Origin: Nocardia brasiliensis IFM 10847
GTDB taxonomy: Bacteria > Actinomycetota > Actinomycetes > Mycobacteriales > Mycobacteriaceae
Reading direction: 5' to 3'
DNA length: 64,000 bases
Assembly (NCBI RefSeq): GCF_000710915.1
Contig: NZ_BAUA01000060.1
Span: 1 to 64,000 of the forward strand
The position numbers were made by a program, and so were the translations under genes. The notes beneath the pieces were generated by a model. That model was not told the origin of the DNA and ran no database searches. It was given only the letters and a program-made list of their open reading frames with translations. The stretch's first letter is position 1. Each line of letters begins with the position of its first letter. This document shows positions 53,119-62,360 of the stretch, in pieces.

Positions 53119-54291
53119 ATGATGCCATCGCGGACACGGGTGTTCGACGACCTCCATCGACGGACCGCGTCGATGCTCGACGGGTTCTACGCGTCGATCC
53201 CGCCCTATGAGCGGTTGCCCCAGTCGCTGGTCGAAACGGACTTCGCCCGGGGCACCAAGCTCAACGTCGACCTGTTCTTCGAATACCTGCGCCGCGGCGA
53301 AGAACCCACCGACGAGGACACCCGGGAACTCGTCGAGCTCGCGATGGACCGGTTGCGCGACGGCACCCCACTGCCCGAGGTGCTGGAGCGCTACCGGCTC
53401 GGCGCGGCGTTCATCTGGGAACGGTTACGCGCCTCGGCGAGCCCGCCGGAGCGCGAGCTGCTGCTGGACGCGTCGCTGGTGCTGTTGAAGTACGTCACGC
53501 TGGTCACCTCGCGGATCGCCGGCGCGGCCACCCAGCGGGTGCACGACCCCCGCTGGGAACTGATGGAACGCCGCCGCGGCATCGCCGACGCGCTGCTCAC
53601 CGGCCGTGATCCGGTGGAATGGGCCAACGATCCGGTGATCCCGGTGGCCGACGCGTTCCTCGTCGCGGTGTTCCGCCTGTGCGGTACCCGCGGCGGGCCC
53701 GCGTCGGCGCTGCGGCACCGGGTCGAGGCGATCCCTGGCGTGTTCCTGCGCCTGGACGCCGGCGGCTGGACCGCGCTGATCCCCCTGCAACCGGGTGACG
53801 ACGGTTCGGCCACCCTCGGCGGACTCACCGCACGACTGCCCGTGCAGGAGCCCACCGAGCCGCCGCCGTACTGGGTCGGCGTCGGCGCCGCCCGCAGCAA
53901 GGACGCCATCCCCGCGATGTACGCCGAGGCCAGGGTGCTCGCGGAACTGGGCCGCTGCCTGACGAAGCGCGAAATCCTTTGCCGCAGACAGAATTTGCAG
54001 TTCGAATACACCGTCGCGGTGAGCGATGCCGCGCGTCCCGGCCTGGCCGCGGTGCTCGCGCCGCTGGACGCGCAGCCGATGCTGGCCGAGACGCTGGAGG
54101 TGTTCGTCGACAGCGGGTTCAACCAGCTGGCGACGGCCCGCCAGCTCAATGTGCACCGGAATACGGTGACCTACCGGCTTTCCCGGGTGCACGAGCTCAC
54201 CGGGCTCGACCCGCACCGTCCCGCCGACGCGATGACGCTGTCCGCCGCCCGGCTGGCCCGGCGACTGGAGTCCGCGGCCTTCGCTCCGTAA
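53119..54291 (+). CDS. PucR/CdaR-family transcriptional regulator
   Basis: A 390-residue regulator whose C-terminus has the PucR-type HTH: VFVDSGFNQLATARQLNVHR and NTVTYRLSRVHELTGLDPHR (about residues 335-375). The N-terminal about 170 residues form a helical domain typical of the nocardial/mycobacterial RsbRD/PucR-like group. The middle (about 170-290) resembles a degenerate GGDEF-like sensor. It lies 18 bases after fadD and is probably co-transcribed. The paired 32-base motif before fadD and before the downstream CocE gene makes this protein a natural candidate ligand. Confidence 0.85.
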   Translation: MMPSRTRVFDDLHRRTASMLDGFYASIPPYERLPQSLVETDFARGTKLNVDLFFEYLRRGEEPTDEDTRELVELAMDRLRDGTPLPEVLERYRLGAAFIWERLRASASPPERELLLDASLVLLKYVTLVTSRIAGAATQRVHDPRWELMERRRGIADALLTGRDPVEWANDPVIPVADAFLVAVFRLCGTRGGPASALRHRVEAIPGVFLRLDAGGWTALIPLQPGDDGSATLGGLTARLPVQEPTEPPPYWVGVGAARSKDAIPAMYAEARVLAELGRCLTKREILCRRQNLQFEYTVAVSDAARPGLAAVLAPLDAQPMLAETLEVFVDSGFNQLATARQLNVHRNTVTYRLSRVHELTGLDPHRPADAMTLSAARLARRLESAAFAP

Positions 54292-54375
54292 CCCGCACGC
54301 ACCCAACCTTTTAGGCACTTTTCCAAAGACTGTTCGCCCGCTCTTGCGAATTGCCAGTGTCGCGGGACCCCGCCT

Positions 54376-54407
54376 ATGCGTTGTGCTGGGTACCGACGAT
54401 GAGGTCA
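54376..54407 (+). promoter_or_regulatory. Bipartite motif, copy 2 (upstream of CocE-type hydrolase)
   Basis: Same 12-base and 13-base boxes and the same 7-base spacing as 51201-51232, with a different spacer. It lies 134 bases before the hydrolase start and 84 bases after the PucR gene stop. Confidence 0.65.
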
Positions 54408-54541
54408 GGCGTGGCGCCGACTCGCCCGGACACAATCCGGGACGCGGCCGCCACTGTTCTCCGCACTCGATCCGCGCACCAGCCGATGGACGGGTAGCAG
54501 GCCGTTTGACCTCGACCACCGCCCAGCAAAGGTTCAGGTAG

Positions 54542-56599
54542 TTGAGAATTGCTTCCCGGACGCGGGTTTCCCGCCGCACCGTGACGGTCGCCGCCGCGTG
54601 CACCGCCGTCGGACTGATCATCCAGTTCACCCCCGCCGCGCACGCGGTCCCCACCTCGGGCCCGGTCCCGAACGCGCCCGCCGACTTCGGCCTGCCGGCC
54701 GGCTACCGGCCATCGCCCGAACGCTACGGCGTCGCTTATGAATTGGGACATATCGTGCCGCTCGCCGACGGCACCCAATTGCAGACCGAGGTGCGCTATC
54801 CGACCGACCCCGCGACCGGGCAGCGCGCCGCGGGCGAGTTCCCGGTCGTCGTCAACTTCACTACCTACGGCGCGGTGACGAGCGCGCTCACCGCGGCGGT
54901 CACCAGCGTGATCGACACCTTCCAGATTCCGCTGCCCGATCAGCTGAAGGACGCCCGGCGCATCATCAACCAGGGCACCAGCGCCCAGGACATGCTGGTG
55001 CGCCGCGGTTACATCGAGGTCATCGCGGATGTGCGCGGTACCGGCGGGTCGACCGGCGCGTGGAATCCGGCCTCGCGGCAGGACGGTGTGGACGGCGCGC
55101 AATTGGTCGACTGGGCCGCGAAGCTGCCGGGCTCCAACGGCAAGGTCGGCATGTACGGCTACTCGTTCCCCGCGCTCTCGGCACTGCGGACCGCCGAATC
55201 CGTTTCGCCCGGTTCGCCGTTGAAGGCGATCGTGCCGATGGCCATGCCCAACAACATCTTCAACGAGGTGCTCGGCCACGACGGCATGATGAGCCCGATC
55301 CTCCTGACCGCGATCTCGGTGCTGGTGCCCTATCTCAGCTTGATCGGGCCGTTCATGACCGCGGTGGTGTCGCCGCAGCAGTTCATCCGAGCGTTGGTCG
55401 ATCATCTACAGGCGGTGGTCTCCTCGGACAGCACCATCAAACTGCTGCTCGAAGCGTATGCGGGCGGCCCGCTCGCCTACGACGGCACGTGGTGGCAGGA
55501 CCGGCGCTTCGAAACCGACCTGCGCCGGGTGGTCGACAACGACATCGCGATGTACCAGGTCGGCGGCCTCTGGGATCTGTACCAGGAAGGGCCGTGGCGC
55601 AACTACTCCCAGCTGCAGAACATCGCCGCTGGCAAGGATCAGTTCGCACCCATGGCGCCGGGCCAGGCGACCGACGGCAGATATCAGCTGTTGATGGGTC
55701 CGTGGTACCACGTCGGTTTGGGCTTCGGCCCTGGCTCCCGGCTGGATACCGACATGATCACCGTCGCGTGGTTCGACCGGTGGCTCAAGGACATTCCGAA
55801 CGGAATAGACAAAACCGACACGCCATTGCATGTGATCGACCCGAACAATATGGCGGTGGCCACCGCGCGTTATCCGTTCGAACAGGCCGCGATTCAGCGG
55901 CGCTACTTCGACGGCAACCGCCTGGTGGCGCAGCCGCCCGCGGCCGCGGATGCCTCGGATCGGCTGGACTACACCGGCATCGACACCCTCTGCAACCGGC
56001 AGAGCCTCGGCCAGTACAGCGCCGGCCTGTTCGACTTCCTGTTCCGGCTGTTCAACGCCTACAACCCCTGTACAGAGTGGGTGCAGGAGCCGACCGCGGG
56101 CCTGCGCTACACGATGGATCCGGTGACCGAACCGACCGTGCTGGCCGGACCGAGCAGCGTCGAGCTCTACGCGTCCTCGACGAGCAACGACGCCGCCTTC
56201 CAGGTCTGGCTCGACGATGTCGCCCCCGACGGCACGGCGGTGAACATCACCGGCGGCTCCCAGCTGGCCAGCCAGCGCACCCTGAACGATGAAAAGACTT
56301 GGCGCGCAAAGGATGGCACGATCTACGCACCGGAACACGTGGTACGCAAGGATGCCGAGCAATTGCTCACGCCGGGCGAGGTGACCGAACTGGCGATCAA
56401 GATCCGCCCGACCTTCTATCGCCTGGAACCCGGGCACGCGCTGCGCGTGCGCATCACCAGCGGCACATTCCCGTCCACCATGCCGATCCCCACCGACCTG
56501 CCCCGCCTGCTCGGCTCGTCGCAGCAGATCCACCGGGACGCCGTACGACCGTCCAGCCTCATAGTTCCGCTGGCGCCGGCGTCCGCGTTCACCGGCTGA
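54542..56599 (+). CDS. Secreted CocE/NonD-family X-Pro-type hydrolase
   Basis: A 685-residue exported alpha/beta hydrolase. Signal peptide: RRTVTVAAACTAVGLIIQF, cleavage near AHA/VPTS at residue 35. The catalytic domain has VIADVRGTGGSTGAW and the nucleophile Ser208 in GKVGMYGYSFPAL. The active-site His is probably in MGPWYHVG; Asp is not assigned with certainty. The C-terminal PepX-C beta-jelly-roll domain starts about residue 510 (TEPTVLAGPSSVELYASSTS). It is likely an esterase or acyl hydrolase outside the cell. A TTG start follows AGGT. It probably belongs with the upstream fadD through the shared motif. Confidence 0.87.
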   Translation: MRIASRTRVSRRTVTVAAACTAVGLIIQFTPAAHAVPTSGPVPNAPADFGLPAGYRPSPERYGVAYELGHIVPLADGTQLQTEVRYPTDPATGQRAAGEFPVVVNFTTYGAVTSALTAAVTSVIDTFQIPLPDQLKDARRIINQGTSAQDMLVRRGYIEVIADVRGTGGSTGAWNPASRQDGVDGAQLVDWAAKLPGSNGKVGMYGYSFPALSALRTAESVSPGSPLKAIVPMAMPNNIFNEVLGHDGMMSPILLTAISVLVPYLSLIGPFMTAVVSPQQFIRALVDHLQAVVSSDSTIKLLLEAYAGGPLAYDGTWWQDRRFETDLRRVVDNDIAMYQVGGLWDLYQEGPWRNYSQLQNIAAGKDQFAPMAPGQATDGRYQLLMGPWYHVGLGFGPGSRLDTDMITVAWFDRWLKDIPNGIDKTDTPLHVIDPNNMAVATARYPFEQAAIQRRYFDGNRLVAQPPAAADASDRLDYTGIDTLCNRQSLGQYSAGLFDFLFRLFNAYNPCTEWVQEPTAGLRYTMDPVTEPTVLAGPSSVELYASSTSNDAAFQVWLDDVAPDGTAVNITGGSQLASQRTLNDEKTWRAKDGTIYAPEHVVRKDAEQLLTPGEVTELAIKIRPTFYRLEPGHALRVRITSGTFPSTMPIPTDLPRLLGSSQQIHRDAVRPSSLIVPLAPASAFTG

Positions 56600-56605
56600 C
56601 CGCCC

Positions 56606-56641
56606 GGCATACCTGGGTCGATCGGACGGCCCAGGTATGCC
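56606..56641 (+). terminator. Terminator after CocE-type hydrolase gene
   Basis: GGCATACCTGGG (56606-56617) pairs perfectly with CCCAGGTATGCC (56630-56641) around a 12-base loop, 7 bases past the stop. Confidence 0.8.
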
Positions 56642-57034
56642 GCAGGTCACGTTTAGCCCACCTTCAGACCCTCGACCTGTAAAGATCGCGAAAACCTAGG
56701 ATGAATTCCAGGTGGTTTGAGACACATTGTCACGCTATCTCTCAGCTATCTGAACATTAAGTATTTCATATATCCGCAGGCTGCGGCGCTGCCGCTCGCG
56801 GTTGCACGGCCCGCAACACCGTTGTCCGGCAACCTCCGGCAAATACCGGTGACTCACCTCACCGACACATTCGCCGGGAATTTCTTCTACAGTTTGTCTC
56901 GTCCCGGTCCGACGATGACGTCCCGGGACCGTTCGGACAAAGTTCTCGGATGCAGGCCGAAATTCTTGTCACTATTCGGATCGGTAATTCCCTACTGCGC
57001 ACGGGGATTGCCGATGGGCAGCTGAAGGTGTGTC
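56642..57034. other. Long AT-rich leader region before the condensation-domain cluster
   Basis: About 390 bases without a convincing gene; its central part (56690-56780) is the most AT-rich stretch for several kilobases. It holds GTCCCGG...CCCGGGAC arms near 56901-56930 that could form a hairpin or operator. A frame at 56717-57025 lacks family resemblance and a ribosome binding site. It probably contains the promoter and AraC-type binding sites for the downstream operon. Confidence 0.45.
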
Positions 57035-58486
57035 ATGGAATTCATCGAACTGGCCGACTATCCGTTGCCGAGCGGCCGGGTGATCGAGTGGCTCCCGACG
57101 GCCACTTCGCACTGGGCCGACTGGCCACGAGATACGCGGGCCGTCTCCTATAACCACGAGCACCACCTCCGGGACGCGGTGGAGCACAGTCGAATACGAG
57201 ATCGCCGACATTACTGGCTCGGGCACGCGTTCCGGATCGACGGACCGCTCGACCCGCAGGCCTGGCGCACGGCCTTCGACGCCTGGATCGACCGGCACGA
57301 AGGGCTGCGTTCGCACGTCACCATCGAGGGCGGCCGGCCTGCCCGATACACGTTGGCGCCCGGCGGAATCCGGGTGCAGCCGGTCGACGCGGGCGCGCCT
57401 GCCTCGACGATGGCCACCTATCGGCTGGTCAACGGGCTGCTCGACGACGGAACCTCGCCGCTGCGCTGGCCCGCCTACGTCTGCGTGACGATCGCGAACC
57501 GGGACGGCTTCACCGTCGTGTTCGCGGCCGATCACTCGATCATGGACGGCTACTCCACCGTCTCCACCGGCGGCGAGCTGCACGCGCTCTATCAGGCGGT
57601 GCGCGAAGGCAAACCGGCCCGCTTGCCGGACACCGGCAGCTATGTCGACTTCTGCCAGGACGAACGCGTCCGCGCGGCCGACGCCACCGCCGACACTCCG
57701 GCGGTGGCGACCTGGCGGACGTTCTTCCCCGACCACACCGAGAACTCGCTGCCCTGCGGCACACTCAGCAAGGTCGCGGCCGCGCCGATCCAGCTCACCG
57801 GCCCCGCCGAGGCCCCGCCCCGCCGGGTGCCGCAGCGCAATCTCTCGGTCGAGGTGCTCGACGCCGACGCGGCCGACGCCGCCGCTGCGGTCGCCAGGCA
57901 GCAGGGCCAGGGTTTGTTCGCCGCGCTGCTCGCCGCGTTCGCGGTGACCACCACCGAACTCGGCGCGGGCCGGGACTTCCGCACGGTGATCCCGCTGCAC
58001 ACCCGCTCGGAGCCGCAGTGGGCCGATACCCTCGGCTGGTTCGTCGGACTCGCGCCGTTCCAACTGGATTGCGGGCCCGCCCGCACGCTCGCCGAGCTGA
58101 TCACCCCGGCCGGGGAAGAACTGCGGCGCACCCGCAGCGCGGCGACGGTGCCGTTCGCCCGGGTCTGCGAACTGCTCGGCGAGCGGCCGCGCATCTCTTT
58201 CATGGTGTCCTACATGGATGTTCGTTCGGCGCAGGCCGCGGACACCTGGGTCGACACCGGCACCCGCTGGCTGCGCAGCCGCAACGTGTCCCCGGAGGAG
58301 TTCTTCTTCTGGTTCGTCCGCACGCCCACCGGCGTGACGTTGAACATGCGTTATCCCGGCACCAGCAAGGCCACCCGCGACATCCACCGGCACGTGCTGC
58401 GCATGCGCGATCTGCTGGCCGAATTCACCCGCTACGGAGATGCTCGAATCCGCCCGATCGAAGGAGCGCCGCTGTCATGGAGATGA
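57035..58486 (+). CDS. Free-standing condensation-domain (PapA-like) protein 1
   Basis: A 483-residue protein of the chloramphenicol-acetyltransferase/condensation fold. The catalytic motif is present as AADHSIMDGYS, His167 and Asp171 (H-x-x-x-D-G). The second subdomain shows TVIPLHTRSEPQWADTLGWF and MVSYMDVR. Such stand-alone domains (PapA type) acylate sugars or alcohols of envelope lipids; others condense peptides. The N-terminal LPSGRVIEWLP is shared with the next two proteins (PG-x-L-x-E-W/F), marking tandem duplication. It is first of three genes and overlaps the second by 10 bases. No PKS, NRPS or carrier protein is nearby. Confidence 0.85.
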   Translation: MEFIELADYPLPSGRVIEWLPTATSHWADWPRDTRAVSYNHEHHLRDAVEHSRIRDRRHYWLGHAFRIDGPLDPQAWRTAFDAWIDRHEGLRSHVTIEGGRPARYTLAPGGIRVQPVDAGAPASTMATYRLVNGLLDDGTSPLRWPAYVCVTIANRDGFTVVFAADHSIMDGYSTVSTGGELHALYQAVREGKPARLPDTGSYVDFCQDERVRAADATADTPAVATWRTFFPDHTENSLPCGTLSKVAAAPIQLTGPAEAPPRRVPQRNLSVEVLDADAADAAAAVARQQGQGLFAALLAAFAVTTTELGAGRDFRTVIPLHTRSEPQWADTLGWFVGLAPFQLDCGPARTLAELITPAGEELRRTRSAATVPFARVCELLGERPRISFMVSYMDVRSAQAADTWVDTGTRWLRSRNVSPEEFFFWFVRTPTGVTLNMRYPGTSKATRDIHRHVLRMRDLLAEFTRYGDARIRPIEGAPLSWR

Positions 58487-59928
58487 CCCTCACCGAAGAC
58501 TGGTTGCCGAAACCGGGGGTCCTGCTGGAGTTCACCACCACCGCGGCGAGCAAGGCCGCGACCGCGGCGACCGCGCCCTCCGACGCACCGCCGACCTACG
58601 TGCAGGAGTCGCACATCCGCCGCTGGGCCGCGCGCCGGCATACCGACGATCCGCTGGCCTCGGAACTGTCGCTGTGCTTCACCGTCGCCACCCCGCTGGA
58701 CGCGGACGCGCTGCGCCGCGCGTTCACCACGTTCCTGCAGCGCCACGAGAGCCTGCGCTCGTGGTTCGCCCTGGACGAGACCGAAGGCCGGTTCGAGCTC
58801 ACCCGGTACCTGCTCGATCCCGCCGCGGTCGAGCTCGAGACCACCACGGTCGGCACGTTCGACTCGGGTGAGCAACTGCGCGATCTGCTGGTCGAGAAGT
58901 TCCACGAGAGCGCGGAACCGACCAAGTGGCCCGCGTTCCTCTGCGGTGCCATCGACCACGGCACCGACGGCTTCACCCTGGTCTACAACACCGATCATGC
59001 GTTCAGCGACGGTCTCTCGCTGGTCACCGCGATCTTCGAGCTGAACGCGCTGTACACGGCGTACGCGAACGGTCAGGATCCGGTGCTGCTGCCCGTCGGC
59101 AGCTATGTCGAATTCGCCAGGGCCGAACGGGCCGCGGTGGCCGCGCGCCCGCCGGAGCTCGACCGGCTCGCCACGGTGCTGGCCGAGAACGCCGACAACG
59201 TGCGGCCGCTGCCCATCGACCTGGGCTTGGCGCCGGGCGAGCTGGCCGACAGCCGCGGCACCAAGGTCGACCTGCTCGATGCCGCGCAGTGCGAGGCGTT
59301 CTCGGACGCGTGCAAGGCGGCGGGCGGTTCGTTCTCCGCGGGCCTGTTCGCGGCGATCGCGCTGGCCGAGCTCCAATTCGCCGGGCGCACGCACTATCTC
59401 GGGCTCAACGTGGTGGGCACCCGGCAGGAACCGCAGTATCAGCTCGCCCAGGGCTGGTTCATCAACCTGCTGCCGATCTCGTTCGACCTCGATCCCACCG
59501 ACAGCTTCACCGACCTCGTCGGCCGCGCGGGCGTCGCGCTGGACTGGGTGAAACCCCTTGCGAGCGTGCCGATCCACGCCGCCTTGGCCCGGGCCGCCGA
59601 ACTCACCGGCGCGCCGCTGCCGGTGACCACCGAATGGCCTTGGGTGTCCTACATGGACGTCCGCGCGATCTCCGGTGCGGCACTGGAGAACGCGCTGCCC
59701 AACGTGTCCGGGATCAACGGGCTCGGCTCACGCGCCAGGATGGGTCAGACCTCGCCGATGTGGTTCAGCCGGGAACTGGACCGCCTGCACGTCAGCATGA
59801 TGTTCCCCGACACCCCGACCGCCGCGGCCTCCGCGGCGGCCTATCTCGACTCGATTCGCACCGCTCTGCGCGCCATCGCCACCACCGGTGAATACGTGGC
59901 GGCCGCCCCGGATTTCGCGAGGTCCTGA
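58477..59928 (+). CDS. Free-standing condensation-domain (PapA-like) protein 2
   Basis: A 483-residue paralog of the preceding protein. The catalytic motif is NTDHAFSDGLS (His174, Asp178). KPGVLLEFTT near the N-terminus, QLAQGWFINLLPISFDL and WVSYMDVRA correspond to conserved blocks in protein 1. AAGGAG about 10 bases upstream supports ATG 58477; ATG 58483 is an alternative. It overlaps the preceding gene by 10 bases and the following gene by 1 base (TGATG), so the three are made in a fixed ratio. The acyl donor and acceptor are unknown. Confidence 0.85.
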   Translation: MEMTLTEDWLPKPGVLLEFTTTAASKAATAATAPSDAPPTYVQESHIRRWAARRHTDDPLASELSLCFTVATPLDADALRRAFTTFLQRHESLRSWFALDETEGRFELTRYLLDPAAVELETTTVGTFDSGEQLRDLLVEKFHESAEPTKWPAFLCGAIDHGTDGFTLVYNTDHAFSDGLSLVTAIFELNALYTAYANGQDPVLLPVGSYVEFARAERAAVAARPPELDRLATVLAENADNVRPLPIDLGLAPGELADSRGTKVDLLDAAQCEAFSDACKAAGGSFSAGLFAAIALAELQFAGRTHYLGLNVVGTRQEPQYQLAQGWFINLLPISFDLDPTDSFTDLVGRAGVALDWVKPLASVPIHAALARAAELTGAPLPVTTEWPWVSYMDVRAISGAALENALPNVSGINGLGSRARMGQTSPMWFSRELDRLHVSMMFPDTPTAAASAAAYLDSIRTALRAIATTGEYVAAAPDFARS

Positions 59929-61307
59929 TGCAGTTGCTCTTTCTCGAACACCTGAGCGCACCGCCGGGCACCCTGCTCGAGTGGACCGCGCTCGCCGAAC
60001 CCGGCCCCACGCCGGACGCGACACCCGCTTCGTCCAACCAGACCATCCACCTGTCTTCGGGCGGACCGACGACCTGGCTGGCCGCCACCTTCGACGTGGC
60101 GGGCCCGATCGACGAATCCGCCCTGCAGACCGCGTTCTCGGTGTGGCTGCCGCGCCACGATGCGCTGCACTGCAGCTTCGAACCACCCACCGAGGGCAAC
60201 CCGCCATCGGTCCACGTGGTGGTGGACACCGATATCCGGCTCGTCCCCCGGCCCGCCGTCGAAACCTCGAGCACCGACGACCTGCGCACCGTCCTCGGCG
60301 CTCGGCTCGACCAGGCCTGCGCGCCTTTCAGTTTCGCGCCGTACTTCCTCGGCGCCATCAGCAGGCCCGAAACCTCCACCGTGGTCTGCGGTTTCGATCA
60401 CGCGGTCTGCGACGCCTGGTCGATCACCATCGCGGTGACCGAATTGGACGTGCTGTATCGGGCCGCGCTCGAGGACGGACCCGACGGCGCCGCCGCGGCC
60501 GCCGACCGGCTCCCCGAGCCGGGCAGCTTCCTGTCCTACGCCACCAGGGAGGCCGCGGTCCCGGCCGCGGGCACGGGCCCGCTCATCCGGGCCTGGCGCG
60601 ATTTCCTGCACGCCGCGGGCAACGATCTGCCGCACTTCCCGCTCGATCTCGGCGTGCCCGCGGGCACGCTGGCGCCGTTCGGCAGCGACAGCCGCCTGCT
60701 GCTGGGCGCGATGGCCACCGACGCACTGCACCGCAAGTCGCGCGCGGACGGATACTCGATGTTCGCAGCCCTGCTCGCGGCGGTGGCGCTGGCCGCCGCC
60801 GAACTCGGTGGGAGCGCGGGCACCGATCTGGTGTTCCCGGTGCACACCCGGCGAGAACCGCGCCACCACAACACCTTCGGCTGGCTGGTGTCCAACGCAC
60901 CGGCGCATGTGCCGGTGGCGCACGACTTCTGCGCCACGGCACAGGGCGCCGACGAGGCGATCCGCACCGGTCAGCGGCTCGCCCAGGTGCCGGCCACCCA
61001 GTTCCTCGCCGCGATGGGCAGCGACCTGCGACGAACCAGGAAGGACCTGTTCAGCGTCTCCTACACCGACTATCGGCGGCTGCCCGGCGGCTCGCGCAGC
61101 GACACCACCCGCACGGTGCCGCGCAATCCGGCCCAGTTCAGCCGCAGCGCACCGCTGGACGACGTGCAGATGTGGTTCACCCGCACCGACGACGGGCTCG
61201 CCCTGCGCACCCGATTCCCGGTGACACCCACCGCGGGACCGCTGCTCGGCGAGTTCCTCGATCGGGTCGCCGCCACCTTGTCCGCGGCGATCTCGGTCCG
61301 GGTATGA
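59928..61307 (+). CDS. Free-standing condensation-domain (PapA-like) protein 3, altered active site
   Basis: A 459-residue third paralog, starting MQLLFLEHLSAPPGTLLEWT. The catalytic motif reads GFDHAVCDAWS: His158 and Asp162 are kept but the Gly after Asp is Ala (H-x-x-x-D-A). NTFGWLVSNAPA and VSYTDYRR correspond to conserved blocks of proteins 1 and 2. The Gly normally shapes the active-site tunnel, so this copy may have altered activity or act as a partner. It ends 199 bases before the AraC gene. Confidence 0.82.
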   Translation: MQLLFLEHLSAPPGTLLEWTALAEPGPTPDATPASSNQTIHLSSGGPTTWLAATFDVAGPIDESALQTAFSVWLPRHDALHCSFEPPTEGNPPSVHVVVDTDIRLVPRPAVETSSTDDLRTVLGARLDQACAPFSFAPYFLGAISRPETSTVVCGFDHAVCDAWSITIAVTELDVLYRAALEDGPDGAAAAADRLPEPGSFLSYATREAAVPAAGTGPLIRAWRDFLHAAGNDLPHFPLDLGVPAGTLAPFGSDSRLLLGAMATDALHRKSRADGYSMFAALLAAVALAAAELGGSAGTDLVFPVHTRREPRHHNTFGWLVSNAPAHVPVAHDFCATAQGADEAIRTGQRLAQVPATQFLAAMGSDLRRTRKDLFSVSYTDYRRLPGGSRSDTTRTVPRNPAQFSRSAPLDDVQMWFTRTDDGLALRTRFPVTPTAGPLLGEFLDRVAATLSAAISVRV

Positions 61308-61506
61308 CCGGGCGGTACCCGAGCTGCGCGCACCCGTCCCACGCCGTCGAAACGGCGGCCGCGGCGACGGCTCGCGCGCAGATCGGAACCATGGCATGGT
61401 TCGCCCCCCTGCGATCGACAAAGCACGACGGCCGGCGAGCCGAACCCGTTAGTCTCAGCACAGGATCCACCGAGGAACTGTTCGTGTCAGCCGGGAGCAT
61501 CCGACG

Positions 61507-62292
61507 ATGAAGGCTCTGGTCACCAACGACTTTTCGACGTCAGCGGACGCCGAGAACACCGCCGAGCACCCCTGGACGGGCACCGCGCTACTACGGCCGG
61601 GCATCCTGGCCTTCGAAGGCGAAATCTGGCCCACCGAACTGCACGCCCATCACGCCGTGCAGATCGTCGCCGCCTGCACCCCGATCGTCGTCGTGGACGG
61701 CAGTGGGGTGCGCAGGCAGGGCACGCACATCATCGTGCCCACCGATGCGCCGCACCGGGTCGCGGAGGGCGCCGTGCACGGCATCGCGGTCTATCTCGAT
61801 CCGGAGACCACCGCGGGCGCCGCCGCCGACCGGCGCGCGCATCTGCACGGCTGGGTGCACGCGCTCGGGGTCGATCCGGCGCACGGCGGGCTCGCGGGTC
61901 ACGTCCGCGACGTGCTCTCGGATCTGTTGCCGGACAACGGTACCTGTTCGGACGGTCCGCAGGGCGTGGTCACCGCGGCGCTGCAACTGCTGCCGGAGCT
62001 GGTCCGCGACGGTTCGGTGCGCGGCTCGGATGTGGCGCGCCAGCTGGGCATTTCGGCGACTCGGCTGACCCACCTGTTCACCGAGCAGGTCGGGATTCCG
62101 TTGCGCCGCTACATCCTCTGGCTGCGGCTCTACATCTCGATGACCCGGGTGATGGCCGGTGACGATGTAGCCGCCGCCGCCGATGCCGCGGGCTTCGCCG
62201 ACTGTGCCCAGCTCACCCGTACCTGCCGGCGCACCTTCGGCCTGCCGCCGTCGATGCTGAGCCGCAACGTGGAGTGGGATATCGCGCTCTGA
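61507..62292 (+). CDS. AraC-family transcriptional regulator
   Basis: A 261-residue AraC/XylS regulator. An N-terminal cupin-like part (LHAHHAVQIVAACTPIVVVD, IIVPTDAPHRVAEGAVHG) is followed by the double HTH: GSDVARQLGISATRLTHLFT, then VAAAADAAGFADCAQLTRTC and FGLPPSMLSR (about residues 175-255). It is co-directional with the condensation-domain trio and the obvious candidate for its control. The start at ATG 61507 follows a short gap with no clear GGAG, so it could vary slightly. Confidence 0.87.
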   Translation: MKALVTNDFSTSADAENTAEHPWTGTALLRPGILAFEGEIWPTELHAHHAVQIVAACTPIVVVDGSGVRRQGTHIIVPTDAPHRVAEGAVHGIAVYLDPETTAGAAADRRAHLHGWVHALGVDPAHGGLAGHVRDVLSDLLPDNGTCSDGPQGVVTAALQLLPELVRDGSVRGSDVARQLGISATRLTHLFTEQVGIPLRRYILWLRLYISMTRVMAGDDVAAAADAAGFADCAQLTRTCRRTFGLPPSMLSRNVEWDIAL

Positions 62293-62360
62293 GCAGTGGT
62301 GACCGTCGTCTCGGCGCGCACGCCGCACCGAGACGGCGCCGCACCACGTATTCTCTAGGC

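Noticed and set aside
56898..56932. Possible third copy of the bipartite motif (CCGACGATGACGTC)
   Set aside because: Only the GACGATGA part matches and the distance from the TTGT-like block is 3 bases longer than in the two true copies.
56717..57025. A 102-codon plus-strand frame before the condensation cluster
   Set aside because: No ribosome binding site, no recognisable family, and it occupies an AT-rich promoter-like leader.
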